64,000 nt of DNA from Acholoe squamosa. Its lineage: Eukaryota; Annelida; Polychaeta; Phyllodocida; Polynoidae. Numbering within the stretch: the stretch's first letter is position 1; each line of letters opens with the position of its first letter. Location: positions 44,512,599 through 44,576,598 of the forward strand of contig OX439052.1 in the NCBI GenBank assembly GCA_949317995.1, given 5' to 3'. A model generated the notes under the pieces. It saw only the letters and a list, made by a program, of their open reading frames with translations. It was not told where the DNA came from and made no database searches. A program made the position numbers and the translations under genes. Positions 13,022 through 25,100 of this stretch are shown piece after piece.

Positions 13022-13981
13022 ATGAACCCTACAACATCCACAAACGCACAGGGCTCCACAAGCCATAAAAACATATCGATAAGTCCTTCTGTGCAGGTGA
13101 CAGGTCATGACAAAGGTGAGGAAGAAGAATCATCATCCTCTACTGGACCGGGACACAAGAGCTTTAAGAACAAAACAGGAAGTCTCATGGAGTCATCCAC
13201 CAAAGGTGCACAGGAGACAGCTCCCGACAAAGCTGAGAAAGGAGATATCAATAAATCATCATCCAGTACTGGACCTACATCTAAAACTGCTACAGAAACA
13301 GGTAGCCACAAGAATGAGGCAGAAGGGGATAGAAAATCAACACCCAAGACTCAAACAGTTAGCCAAAAGAATGAGGCAGAAGGGGATAGAAAATCAACAC
13401 CCAAGACTGAAACAGGTAGCCGCAAGAATGAGGCAGGCCATAGTAGCAAACCAACAGCCAATACCATCCATGTTATTGGTAGGCCAACTAAAGAAGCAGG
13501 AGCTACAACACTATTCACAACCCAGACTAAGAAGGCAATTGTTAGCCACAAAAATGTGGCGGGTATTTTGAAATCTGTGCCTGCAAAGATTTCACCAATA
13601 ATAGGTAGCCATGAAAACGAGACAGGATCTACTAGAATATCAAATATAGATACCTCACAGGAGAGCCACAAAATAGATGCAGGAGTTGCATCTATATCCA
13701 TGGCAGAAACAGAAGTGGGTAGTCACAACAAGGATGGAGTTATGGACAAATCTGTGAGGGTTCAAAGGGAACAGGATAGGCACTTGGATAAAGCAGCTGC
13801 AAATGAATTAACAACTAAGACACCAGAGGATGATGGTCGTAGGAAAAGACACAAGACAACACAAGGAACATGTAGTCAGGAGACTGATGCAGTAGAGGAA
13901 CAAGGGGAAAAGGAAACCATTGTAGAAGAAACATTAGAGGATGAGGCAGGGCTGCAGAGAAAAGAGAGATTGATTGATTGA
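13022..13981 (+). CDS. Disordered N-terminal exon of a CARF-like gene (copy 1)
   Basis: This is an open frame of 319 residues, very rich in Lys, Thr, Ser, Glu and Gly, and looks intrinsically disordered. It has an internal repeat of about 22 residues, each copy containing KNEAEGDRKSTPKT. Real gene sequence ends at 13969; the last codons and the stop come from the TTGA tail of an inserted LINE. The reading frame RKER before the LINE resumes as RKEREVKEW-like sequence at 22167, so this exon belongs with the 22.2-28.2 kb exons. Upstream frames at 12598-12792 and 12696-13025 have the same composition and overlap this one by an ATGA, so the true start and one frame shift are unresolved. Only this copy keeps the AAGAGC sequence near 13158; all later copies lack 2 bp there. 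Function is unknown. Confidence 0.6.
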   Translation: MNPTTSTNAQGSTSHKNISISPSVQVTGHDKGEEEESSSSTGPGHKSFKNKTGSLMESSTKGAQETAPDKAEKGDINKSSSSTGPTSKTATETGSHKNEAEGDRKSTPKTQTVSQKNEAEGDRKSTPKTETGSRKNEAGHSSKPTANTIHVIGRPTKEAGATTLFTTQTKKAIVSHKNVAGILKSVPAKISPIIGSHENETGSTRISNIDTSQESHKIDAGVASISMAETEVGSHNKDGVMDKSVRVQREQDRHLDKAAANELTTKTPEDDGRRKRHKTTQGTCSQETDAVEEQGEKETIVEETLEDEAGLQRKERLID

Positions 13982-14313
13982 TTTGTGTTTTACAACACTT
14001 TAGCGGCACTAAGTGGCTATCCTGTGCTTCACAGGTTGATAGGCACTATCAGCGGAAATGGTGGTATGATTTGTCTATGTGGGGGGAGTAATCATCAGGT
14101 TTCAACTAGATGTTATTGTAGAGCCGAAGGGCTTTTATATATCCCAATATTTCTTCTGGTTTGTGTTTCTCGAATAGTTCTTTCAAGCTTGTACAAGCGT
14201 GGTATTGTGCCAAGATGGACCAAGAGTTATGAACTCTACAACATCCACAAACGCACAGGGCTCCACAAGCCATAAAAACATATCCATAAGTCCTTCTGTG
14301 CAGGTGACAGGTC

Positions 14314-15186
14314 ATGACAAAGGTGAGGAAGGAGAATCATCATCCTCTACTGGACCGGGACACAAGCTTTAAGAACAAAACAGGAAGTCTCATGGAGTCA
14401 TCCACCAAAGGTGCACAGGAGACAGCTCCCGACAAAGCTGAGGAAGGAGATATCAATAAATCATCATCCAGTACTGGACCTACATCTAAAACTGCTACAG
14501 AAACAGGTAGCCACAAGAATGAGGCAGAAGGGGATAGAAAATCAACACCCAAGACTCAAACAGTTAGCCACAAGAATGAGGCAGAATGGGATAGAAAATC
14601 AACACCCAAGACTGAAACAGGTAGCCACAAGAATGAGGCAGGCCATAGTAGCAAACCAACAGCCAATACCATCCATGTTATTGGTAGGCCAACTAAAGAA
14701 GCAGGAGCTACAACACTATTCACAACCCAGACTAAGAAGGCAATTGTTAGCCACAAAAATGTGGCGGGTATTTTGAAATCTGTGCCTGCAAAGATTTCAC
14801 CAATAATAGGTAGCCATGAAAACGAGACAGGATCTACTAGAATATCAAATATAGATACCTCACAGGAGAGCCACAAAATAGATGCAGGAGTTGCATCTAT
14901 ATCCATGGCAGAAACAGAAGTGGGTAGTCACAACAAGGATGGAGTTATGGACAAATCTGTGAGGGTTCAAAGGGAACAGGATAGGCACTTGGATAAAGCA
15001 GCTGCAAATGAATTAACAACTAAGACACCAGAGGATGATGGTCGTAGGAAAAGACAGAAGACAACACAAGGAACATGTAGTCAGGAGACTGATGCAGTAG
15101 AGGAACAAGGGGAAAAGGAAACCATTGTAGAAGAAACATTAGAGGATGAGGCAGGGCTGCAGAGAAAAGAGAGATTGATTGATTGA
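14314..15186 (+). pseudogene. Amplified exon copy 2
   Basis: A 290-residue frame nearly identical to copy 1 from SFKNKTGS onward. A 2-bp deletion near 14367 puts the preceding residues in a different frame. Diagnostic variants are EAEWDRK in the second repeat, SHKNEAG, TRISNIDTS and RQKTT. It ends in the LINE tail. Confidence 0.75.
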
Positions 15187-15522
15187 TTGATTTGTGTTTT
15201 ACAGCACTTTAGCGACACTAAGTGGCTATCCTGTGCTTCACAGGTTGATAGGCACTATCAGCGGAAATGGTGGTATGATTTGTCTATGTGGGGGGAGTAA
15301 TCATCAGGTTTCAACTAGATGTTATTGTAGAGCCGAAGGGCTTTTATATATCCCAATATTTCTTCTGGTTTGTGTTTCTCGAATAGTTCTTTCAAGCTTG
15401 TACAAGCGTGGAATTGTGCCAAGATGGACCAAGAGTTATGAACTCTACAACATCCACAAACGCACAGGGCTCCACAAGCCATAAAAACATATCCATAAGT
15501 CCTTCTGTGCAGGTGACAGGTC

Positions 15523-16395
15523 ATGACAAAGGTGAGGAAGGAGAATCATCATCCTCTACTGGACCACGACACAAGCTTTAAGAACAAAACAGGAAGTCTC
15601 ATGGAGTCATCCACCAAAGGTGCACAGGAGACAGCTCCCGACAAAGCTGAGAAAGGAGATATCAATAAATCATCATCCAGTACTGGACCTACATCTAAAA
15701 CTGCTACAGAAACAGGTAGCCACAAGAATGAGGCAGAAGGGGATAGAAAATCAACACCCAAGACTCAAACAGTTAGCCAAAAGAATGAGGCAGAAGGGGA
15801 TAGAAAATCAACACCCAAGACTGAAACAGGTAGCCGCAAGAATGAGGCAGGCCATAGTAGCAAACCAACAGCCAATACCATCCATGTTATTGGTAGGCCA
15901 ACTAAAGAAGCAGGAGCTACAACACTATTCACAACCCAGACTAAGAAGGCAATTGTTAGCCACAAAAATGTGGCGGGTATTTTGAAATCTGTGCCTGCAA
16001 AGATTTCACCAATAATAGGTAGCCACGAAAACGAGACAGGATCTACTAGAAAATCAAATATAGATAACTCACAGGAGAGCCACAAAATAGATGCAGGAGT
16101 TGCATCTATATCCATGGCAGAAACAGAAGTGGGTAGTCACAACAAGGATGGAGTTATGGACAAATCTGTGAGGGTTCAAAGGGAACAGGATAGGCACTTG
16201 GATAAAGCAGCTGCAAATGAATTAACAACTAAGACACCAGAGGATGATGGTCGTAGGAAAAGACACAAGACAACACAAGGAACATGTAGTCAGGAGACTG
16301 ATGCAGTAGAGGAACAAGGGGAAAAGGAAACCATTGTAGAAGAAACATTAGAGGATGAGGCAGGGCTGCAGAGAAAAGAGAGATTGATTGATTGA
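15523..16395 (+). pseudogene. Amplified exon copy 3
   Basis: Same structure as copy 2. Diagnostic variants are LLDHDT, SQKNEAEGDRK and SRKNEAG (shared with copy 1), and TRKSNIDNS (shared with copies 4, 6 and 7). It is therefore a mosaic of two variant classes. Confidence 0.75.
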
Positions 16396-16731
16396 TTGAT
16401 TTGTGTTTTACAACACTTTAGCGGCACTAAGTGGCTATCCTGTGCTTCACAGGTTGATAGGCACTATCAGCGGAAATGGTGGTATGATTTGTCTATGTGG
16501 GGGGAGTAATCATCAGGTTTCAACTAGATGTTATTGTAGAGCCGAAGGGCTTTTATATATCCCAATATTTCTTCTGGTTTGTGTTTCTCGAATAGTTCTT
16601 TCAAGCTTGTACAAGCGTGGTATTGTGCCAAGATGGACCAAGAGTTATGAACTCTACAACATCCACAAATGCACAGGGCTCCACAAGCCATAAAAACATA
16701 TCCATAAGTCCTTCTGTGCAGGTGACAGGTC

Positions 16732-17604
16732 ATGACAAAGGTGAGGAAGGAGAATCATCATCCTCTACTGGACCGGGACACAAGCTTTAAGAACAAAACA
16801 GGAAGTCTCATGGAGTCATCCACCAAAGGTGCACAGGAGACAGCTCCTGACAAAGCTGAGGAAGGAGATATAAATAAATCATCATCCAGTACTGGACCTA
16901 CATCTAAAACTGCTACAGAAACAGGTAGCCACAAGAATGAGGCAGAAGGGGATAGAAAATCAACACCCAAGACTCAAACAGTTAGCCACAAGAATGAGGC
17001 AGAAGGGGATAGAAAATCAACACCCAAGACTGAAACAGGTAGCCGCAAGAATGAGGCAGGCCATAGTAGCAAACCAACAGCCAATACCATTCATGTTATT
17101 GGTAGGCCAACTAAAGAAGCAGGAGCTACAACACTATTCACAACCCAGACTAAGAAGGCAATTGTTAGCCACAAAAATGTGGCGGGTATTTTGAAATCTG
17201 TGCCTGCAAAGATTTCACCAATAATAGGTAGCCACGAAAACGAGACAGGATCTACTAGAAAATCAAATATAGATAACTCACAGGAGAGCCACAAAATAGA
17301 TGCAGGAGTTGCATCTATATCCATGGCAGAAACAGAAGTGGGTAGTCACAACAAGGATGGAGTTATGGACAAATCTGTGAGGGTTCAAAGGGAACAGGAT
17401 AGGCACTTGGATAAAGCAGCTGCAAATGAATTAACAACTAAGACACCAGAGGATGATGGTCGTAGGAAAAGACACAAGACAACACAAGGAACATGTAGTC
17501 AGGAGACTGATGCAGTAGAGGAACAAGGGGAAAAGGAAACCATTGTAGAAGAAACATTAGAGGATGAGGCAGGGCTGCAGAGAAAAGAGAGATTGATTGA
17601 TTGA
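16732..17604 (+). pseudogene. Amplified exon copy 4
   Basis: Same structure. Carries SHKNEAEGDRK, SRKNEAG and TRKSNIDNS, and CATTCATG where copies 1-3 have CATCCATG. At base level it is close to copies 6 and 7. Confidence 0.75.
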
Positions 17605-17940
17605 TTGATTTGTGTTTTACAACACTTTAGCGGCACTAAGTGGCTATCCTGTGCTTCACAGGTTGATAGGCACTATCAGCGGAAATGGTGGTATGATTTG
17701 TCTATGTGGGGGGAGTAATCATCAGGTTTCAACTAGATGTTATTGTAGAGCCGAAGGGCTTTTATATATCCCAATATTTCTTCTGGTTTGTGTTTCTCGA
17801 ATAGTTCTTTCAAGCTTGTACAAGCGTGGTATTGTGCCAAGATGGACCAAGAGTTATGAACTCTACAACATCCACAAACGCACAGGGCTCCACAAGCCAT
17901 AAAAACATATCCATAAGTCCTTCTGTGCAGGTGACAGGTC

Positions 17941-18813
17941 ATGACAAAAGTGAGGAAGGAGAATCATCATCCTCTACTGGACCGGGACACAAGCTTTAAG
18001 AACAAAACAGGAAGTCTCATGGAGTCATCCACCAAAGGTGCACAGGAGACAGCTCCCGACAAAGCTGAGGAAGGAGATATCAATAAATCATCATCCAGTA
18101 CTGGACCTACATCTAAAACTGCTACAGAAACAGGTAGCCACAAGAATGAGGCAGAAGGGGATAGAAAATCAACACCCAAGACTCAAACAGTTAGCCACAA
18201 GAATGAGGCAGAATGGGATAGAAAATCAACACCCAAGACTGAAACAGGTAGCCACAAGAATGAGGCAGGCCATAGTAGCAAACCAACAGCCAATACCATC
18301 CATGTTATTGGTAGGCCAACTAAAGAAGCAGGAGCTACAACACTATTCACAACCCAGACTAAGAAGGCAATTGTTAGCCACAAAAATGTGGCGGGTATTT
18401 TGAAATCTGTGCCTGCAAAGATTTCACCAATAATAGGTAGCCATGAAAACGAGACAGGATCTACTAGAAAATCAAATATAGATACCTCACAGGAGAGCCA
18501 CAAAATAGATGCAGGAGTTGCATCTATATCCATGGCAGAAACAGAAGTGGGTAGTCACAACAAGGATGGAGTTATGGACAAATCTGTGAGGGTTCAAAGG
18601 GAACAGGATAGGCACTTGGATAAAGCAGCTGCAAATGAATTAACAACTAAGACACCAGAGGATGATGGTCGTAGGAAAAGACACAAGACAACACAAGGAA
18701 CATGTAGTCAGGAGACTGATGCAGTAGAGGAACAAGGGGAAAAGGAAACCATTGTAGAAGAAACATTAGAGGATGAGGCAGGGCTGCAGAGAAAAGAGAG
18801 ATTGATTGATTGA
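17941..18813 (+). pseudogene. Amplified exon copy 5
   Basis: Same structure. Shares the rare EAEWDRK and SHKNEAG variants with copy 2, but has TRKSNIDTS. Copies 2 and 5 are thus more alike than their neighbours. Confidence 0.75.
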
Positions 18814-19149
18814 TTGATTTGTGTTTTACAGCACTTTAGCGGCACTAAGTGGCTATCCTGTGCTTCACAGGTTGATAGGCACTATCTGCGGAAATGGTGG
18901 TATGATTTGTCTATGTGGGGGGAGTAATCATCAGGTTTCAACTAGATGTTATTGTAGAGCCGAAGGGCTTTTATATATCCCAATATTTCTTCTGGTTTGT
19001 GTTTCTCGAATAGTTCTTTCAAGCTTGTACAAGCGTGGTATTGTGCCAAGATGGACCAAGAGTTATGAACTCTACAACATCCACAAATGCACAGGGCTCC
19101 ACAAGCCATAAAAACATATCCATAAGTCCTTCTGTGCAGGTGACAGGTC

Positions 19150-20022
19150 ATGACAAAGGTGAGGAAGGAGAATCATCATCCTCTACTGGACTGGGACACA
19201 AGCTTTAAGAACAAAACAGGAAGTCTCATGGAGTCATCCACCAAAGGTGCACAGGAGACAGCTCCCGACAAAGCTGAGGAAGGAGATATCAATAAATCAT
19301 CATCCAGTACTGGACCTACATCTAAAACTGCTACAGAAACAGGTAGCCATAAGAATGAGGCAGAAGGGGATAGAAAATCAACACCCAAGACTCAAACAGT
19401 TAGCCACAAGAATGAGGCAGAAGGGGATAGAAAATCAACACCCAAGACTGAAACAGGTAGCCGCAAGAATGAGGCAGGCCATAGTAGCAAACCAACAGCC
19501 AATACCATTCATGTTATTGGTAGGCCAACTAAAGAAGCAGGAGCTACAACACTATTCACAACCCAGACTAAGAAGGCAATTGTTAGCCACAAAAATGTGG
19601 CGGGTATTTTGAAATCTGTGCCTGCAAAGATTTCACCAATAATAGGTAGCCACGAAAACGAGACAGGATCTACTAGAAAATCAAATATAGATAACTCACA
19701 GGAGAGCCACAAAATAGATGCAGGAGTTGCATCTATATCCATGGCAGAAACAGAAGTGGGTAGTCACAACAAGGATGGAGTTATGGACAAATCTGTGAGG
19801 GTTCAAAGGGAACAGGATAGGCACTTGGATAAAGCAGCTGCAAATGAATTAACAACTAAGACACCAGAGGATGATGGTCGTAGGAAAAGACACAAGACAA
19901 CACAAGGAACATGTAGTCAGGAGACTGATGCAGTAGAGGAACAAGGGGAAAAGGAAACCATTGTAGAAGAAACATTAGAGGATGAGGCAGGGCTGCAGAG
20001 AAAAGAGAGATTGATTAATTGA
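19150..20022 (+). pseudogene. Amplified exon copy 6
   Basis: Same structure. Carries LLDWDT and the copy 4/7 variant set, and a private change in the LINE tail (ATTAATTGATTG) that alters the last residue. Confidence 0.75.
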
Positions 20023-20358
20023 TTGATTTGTGTTTTACAGCACTTTAGCGGCACTAAGTGGCTATCCTGTGCTTCACAGGTTGATAGGCACTATCAGCGG
20101 AAATGGTGGTATGATTTGTCTATGTGGGGGGAGTAATCATCAGGTTTCAACTAGATGTTATTGTAGAGCCGAAGGGCTTTTATATATCCCAATATTTCTT
20201 CTGGTTTGTGTTTCTCGAATAGTTCTTTCAAGCTTGTACAAGCGTGGTATTGTGCCAAGATGGACCAAGAGTTATGAACTCTACAACATCCACAAATGCA
20301 CAGGGCTCCACAAGCCATAAAAACATATCCATAAGTCCTTCTGTGCAGGTGACAGGTC

Positions 20359-21231
20359 ATGACAAAGGTGAGGAAGGAGAATCATCATCCTCTACTGGAC
20401 CGGGACACAAGCTTTAAGAACAAAACAGGAAGTCTCATGGAGTCATCCACCAAAGGTGCACAGGAGACAGCTCCCGACAAAGCTGAGGAAGGAGATATCA
20501 ATAAATCATCATCCAGTACTGGACCTACATCTAAAACTGCTACAGAAACAGGTAGCCACAAGAATGAGGCAGAAGGGGATAGAAAATCAACACCCAAGAC
20601 TCAAACAGTTAGCCACAAGAATGAGGCAGAAGGGGATAGAAAATCAACACCCAAGACTGAAACAGGTAGCCGCAAGAATGAGGCAGGCCATAGTAGCAAA
20701 CCAACAGCCAATACCATTCATGTTATTGGTAGGCCAACTAAAGAAGCAGGAGCTACAACACTATTCACAACCCAGACTAAGAAGGCAATTGTTAGCCACA
20801 AAAATGTGGCGGGTATTTTGAAATCTGTGCCTGCAAAGATTTCACCAATAATAGGTAGCCACGAAAACGAGACAGGATCTACTAGAAAATCAAATATAGA
20901 TAACTCACAGGAGAGCCACAAAATAGATGCAGGAGTTGCATCTATATCCATGGCAGAAACAGAAGTGGGTAGTCACAACAAGGATGGAGTTATGGACAAA
21001 TCTGTGAGGGTTCAAAGGGAACAGGATAGGCACTTGGATAAAGCAGCTGCAAATGAATTAACAACTAAGACACCAGAGGATGATGGTCGTAGGAAAAGAC
21101 ACAAGACAACACAAGGAACATGTAGTCAGGAGACTGATGCAGTAGAGGAACAAGGGGAAAAGGAAACCATTGTAGAAGAAACATTAGAGGATGAGGCAGG
21201 GCTGCAGAGAAAAGAGAGATTGATTGATTGA
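20359..21231 (+). pseudogene. Amplified exon copy 7
   Basis: The last copy, with the copy 4/6 variant set. Host sequence ends at 21219 with GAAAAGAGAGA, the left target-site duplication of the LINE. The same 11 bases recur at 22156-22166 where the host exon resumes. Confidence 0.75.
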
Positions 21232-22155
21232 TTGATTTGTGTTTTACAGCACTTTAGCGGCACTAAGTGGCTTTCCTGTGCTTTACAGGTTGATAGGCAC
21301 TATCAGCGGAAATGGTGGTATGATTTGTCTATGTGGGGGGAGTAATCATCAGGTTTCAACTAGATGTTATTGTAGAGCCGAAGGGCTTTTATATATCCCA
21401 ATATTTCTTCTGGTTTGTGTTTCTCGAATAGTTCTTTCAAGCTTGTACAAGCGTGGTATTGTGCCCTGTAGGGACACCGTTGGCAATCGATGAGGATGTG
21501 CTCCACTGTCAGGGGGTTCTGACAGCGGGCACACTTGGGAGGGTTTTCTTTCCCTATTCTGTAACCATGGGTTAGTCTTGTGTGACCTATTCTGAGGTGG
21601 CTCATAGTTTTCTCTTCATTTCTAGACTTGCACTTGTAGGGTTTGGTCATATTGACCTTTGTTTGGATCTTTTGGAGTTGGTTTCCCACCTCTGTGTCCC
21701 ATGATGTTTGCCATTTGTTATATATGTATTTGTTGATCTTGCGCTTTAGGTCGGTTGATGGAAGTGGCATTTGTACTACTGCCTGGCCCAGGGCATCCTT
21801 GGCAGCTGAGTCTGCTTGTTCATTTCCTTGAATCCCTACATGGCCAGGGACCCAACTATATTTGATGTTCTTTCCCTCCTCTGTTAACTGGTGGTGTCTT
21901 TCCAGCACTTTGTTTACTAGAGGGTGGTTCCATGCGCCTGTTTGCATGGCTTTAAGTGATGACTGGGAGTCTGAGAGGATCAGATGGTCTTTTGCCTCTG
22001 AGGTTTCTACATGGTCTTGTGCAAGGTAGAGGGCATGCAACTCTGCCGAGTAGATAGATGCTTCATCTGGAAGGCGTTCTTTCTAAGAGTCTAGGCCTTT
22101 TACAGCTGCTGAGGATGTCTTGTTTGCTATATGAGATCCATCAGTGAAGATGGTG
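21220..22155 (-). mobile_element. 5'-truncated LINE with RNase H domain (I/Jockey-like)
   Basis: A minus-strand non-LTR retrotransposon fragment of about 936 bp. The 3' end at 21220 carries a TTGA microsatellite tail (TCAA in its own sense). Reading inward from 22155, RNase H motifs appear in order: TDGS, then IYSAELHAL, then LILSDSQSS, then SWVPGHVGIQGNEQAD, followed by a Cys-rich PPKCARCQNPLTVEHIL tail typical of these elements. A TAG codon near 22084-22086 interrupts the frame, so the copy is dead. An 11-bp target duplication (GAAAAGAGAGA) at 21209-21219 and 22156-22166 marks the insertion into the host exon. The 3' 245 bp also occur in each of the six upstream tandem units. Confidence 0.9.
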
Positions 22156-22166
22156 GAAAAGAGAGA

Positions 22167-25100
22167 GAAGTGAAAGAGTGGCAAAATCTTAAACAAATAT
22201 TGGAGCCTTTATGGCACAATACCGGACCATATTGTGGATATACATCGACTGAGGCAGAAGCAAAAAAGGTTATACGGGTATTTGAGGACATAACAAACTC
22301 TATTTTTGTCTTCCATGGGAGAAAGAAGAAGAAGAAACAAAACTTTGTTCAAGAGGGTAAGAGTCATTTTGTAGGTTTTACACCCATGTATCAACTGCAC
22401 CCAATTATTTTAATTCCTCTGTAAGAGGCCGAGGCTTTTGGGGTTTGTATAAGCTGCAACTCATCACAATCTTGAAATTCACTATACATGGCAGCTAAGA
22501 GACCAAGGTACTTTATTTATAAATAAAATGAGAGGTTTCTAAATTGAACAAAATTCATTTAACTAACTGAACTGAAAAACATCTTTATTTGTGTGAAAAA
22601 ATGTTGGAAATTTTGTTGTTGTTGAAAATTGGCTAAAAAATGAAAAACGCCAAGGTAGATAAATATGCATATAAATCTTGTACATATCAGCCTTTTGGTA
22701 AGTCTGAGTGTATCCTATGTGCAAGTACTTATAGTCGTAACACTGCATGCCCACCTGAAATCCACAAGAAAACTGACACTAAATGCTCACCTTTTTCCCA
22801 AGCATAATTGTTTTATTCAGTCTATGTAAAACTATACATATTCTCTCGATAGGGTGACCACACCTTCCACCAAGAAAGAAGGTACAAGCAGACAACTAAG
22901 AAGAAGGGCTGTCCGGCTAACATATGTATGAAGGAGGTTGTGAAATACCCAAACTGTAAGGTTGGTATTTTCTAGAGAATCTAACAAAGAACCTATTTAA
23001 AAACATTTCTTTTTGTTCAAGTTAAAATCTTTTTCTATTGGTTCCCTAAGTTTGCAAAACATTTGTTTAAACACAAAAAATCTTAACATATGCACCCAAA
23101 ATAAGGTTACTTTTTTAAACATTCATTAGAAAATGCTTCGGTTTCAGGTAGAAAAGTATTTTTTAACATCCATCTATCCTCACAGTTTAATTCAGTTGTA
23201 CTGTTACAAGATGAATAGTCTATAAGGTGTCTTGATTAATGAAGGTTGAGGGTAATCCAAGAGCAAAAAGAATCCGAACCAGCTGGAGCAGCAATGTGAG
23301 GAAAGCAATGGACGAGGGTGACCCTGGGGAACGACGTTTTTACATTGCCCTAGCATCCTCAACTGAACATGATGAGTTTCATGCAACAAGTGAGGTAAGG
23401 ATATAAACTAAAGTGAAAATTGTCCATAACTTGAAGAAATAAATATAAATTACAATTCGCATTTGTTAATGATAATTTCATAAAAGAGAGCTTCAAATGT
23501 GTACTAGAGGTGGAAAATACACATAAAACCAGACACAGTCCATCTTCAAATATGCTTGGGATAAAATTCATCAATATGTAGCTTATTTTTAGGGGCTTTT
23601 TTAAGACATCTACTCCCATCCATGTTGTTGTTTGGACAAATATACACTTTTGAACAGTACAGCTAATTTGATAACCCAAGCTATAATGGGCTGTGGAGAA
23701 AACACAATTTCTTTTTTAAGGATAGCAGGTGTTCTCTTTTTAGCCATTACTTGGAGTAGTAATTTGGCACTGCTCATCACAGTTTAGTGCAGTTGTACTG
23801 TTACAAAATAAAGTTCTTTCCCTTCAATATTCTCTTTTAATTTAAACATAATTTTACAGCATGTTGCTATGGTGAATAACATTGCACCAGAAGTAATAGC
23901 CAGAATTCATGAGTTGGCCCGTGATGGTGTCAAGAAGGCTCCAGAAATGAAGCGCCATGCACAGTCATTTGTTCGGCGGGAGCTTCTTGCAGGTCATGAC
24001 ATGCCACATGACCGCAACCGCAGATATAATCCAAGAAATGTTGATATCAGGAACCACATCCATGAGTAAGTTCCATTCATACACAAGGGAACAGTCAATG
24101 GTCTATATAATCTTATACCACGATTCTGGCACTTCAGGTGGTTTTATATGCGATATATACGTGGTATATTCTGCATATACCACTCATGTGGGTTTTTAGA
24201 ATATTTGGTATATACTTTTTCGCGGTCAAGTTGGAATATTTTGGGAGACGCTGGCGGACATAGGAATTTAGCCTCGCCATTGTTTCAATGTAAAAAAAAA
24301 AATCGTCCCAACTCGTATGAGGATTGAACCCCGCCCGCAGTGGTGGTAGGCGAAGGCCTTAGCCATAGCGCCACACTGAACGGTGAGGAAATCCAATGCG
24401 AAAATAAATAAGACCTTGACCGGAGAGGTGCCGCATTTTCACACTCCCTTTTCGTATGGAATCCAACCTTTTCATGTTATAATATCGAAATCCCAAGAAG
24501 TTTTCGATCCATAGACGAGGAATGCGTGCTAATTTTCTCCATTTTCTTTAATATAAATAAGAATCCATTGATTTTCCCAACGTACGCGAGTTGTGGCCTG
24601 GTTCGCTCTGTGCGAAGCCATTGTTTTTCTTCCTTGACCTATATCCACATCCGGGCCACTGACACACTTTCGCCGGACAAGGAGGCGGATGGGAATGGCC
24701 GGACCACGACTCGCTTACAATGGAAAAATCAATGGATTCTCCTTTATTTTGAATATATTGGACATTAGAATGAAAGTTATATCACACAAAACCAGACACT
24801 GGAATTTTATTTTCAACCTTTATTATCACTTTGATGAGTATTCGTACATTTGATGACGGTATAGTACATTGTTGTTTTTGGTATTTGATCTTTGTTGCAA
24901 CGTTTCGACTTAATTGATAAGTCTTCTTCAGGCAAGATGGTTTATACAAATTCCTAGGGCCTAAGGTACTAAAAATGATCACATAAATCCAGTTTCCATG
25001 GTAACGATGTGGAGTAACAGTTTAGCATAGTAACATATATCTCAGTGGCCATAGGTGCCCAGTATAGTGCTATTTACATAGGCCTTACACATAGTGGCAA

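Larger units (their letters stand above)
13008..21466 (+). repeat. Seven-copy tandem amplification, 1209-bp unit
   Basis: Units start with GATGGACCAAGAGTTATGAA at 13008, 14214, 15423, 16632, 17841, 19050 and 20259. Spacing is exactly 1209 bp from copy 2 onward. Each unit holds about 960 bp of host exon followed by about 245 bp of the 3' end of a minus-strand LINE. The junction joins LINE sequence ending TATTGTGCC to exon sequence. In the last copy the LINE instead continues past 21466. The layout implies one LINE insertion followed by tandem duplication. Confidence 0.95.

Noticed and set aside
14106..20360. Minus-strand 69-residue frames in each unit as separate genes
   Set aside because: They are the last codons of the LINE ORF joined to antisense host sequence by the tandem junction.
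13105..21000. Minus-strand hydrophobic open frames (Leu/Val/Trp-rich) repeated in each 1209-bp unit
   Set aside because: They are antisense shadows of the Lys/Thr/Ser-rich exon; their hydrophobicity follows from codon complementarity.
13985..21493. Plus-strand 96-residue frames starting MFY in each unit
   Set aside because: They lie antisense to the LINE RNase H 3' end and have no independent support.
24300..24385. Functional tRNA gene
   Set aside because: The boxes are present but the cloverleaf cannot be completed convincingly and an A-run follows; a SINE is a better explanation.
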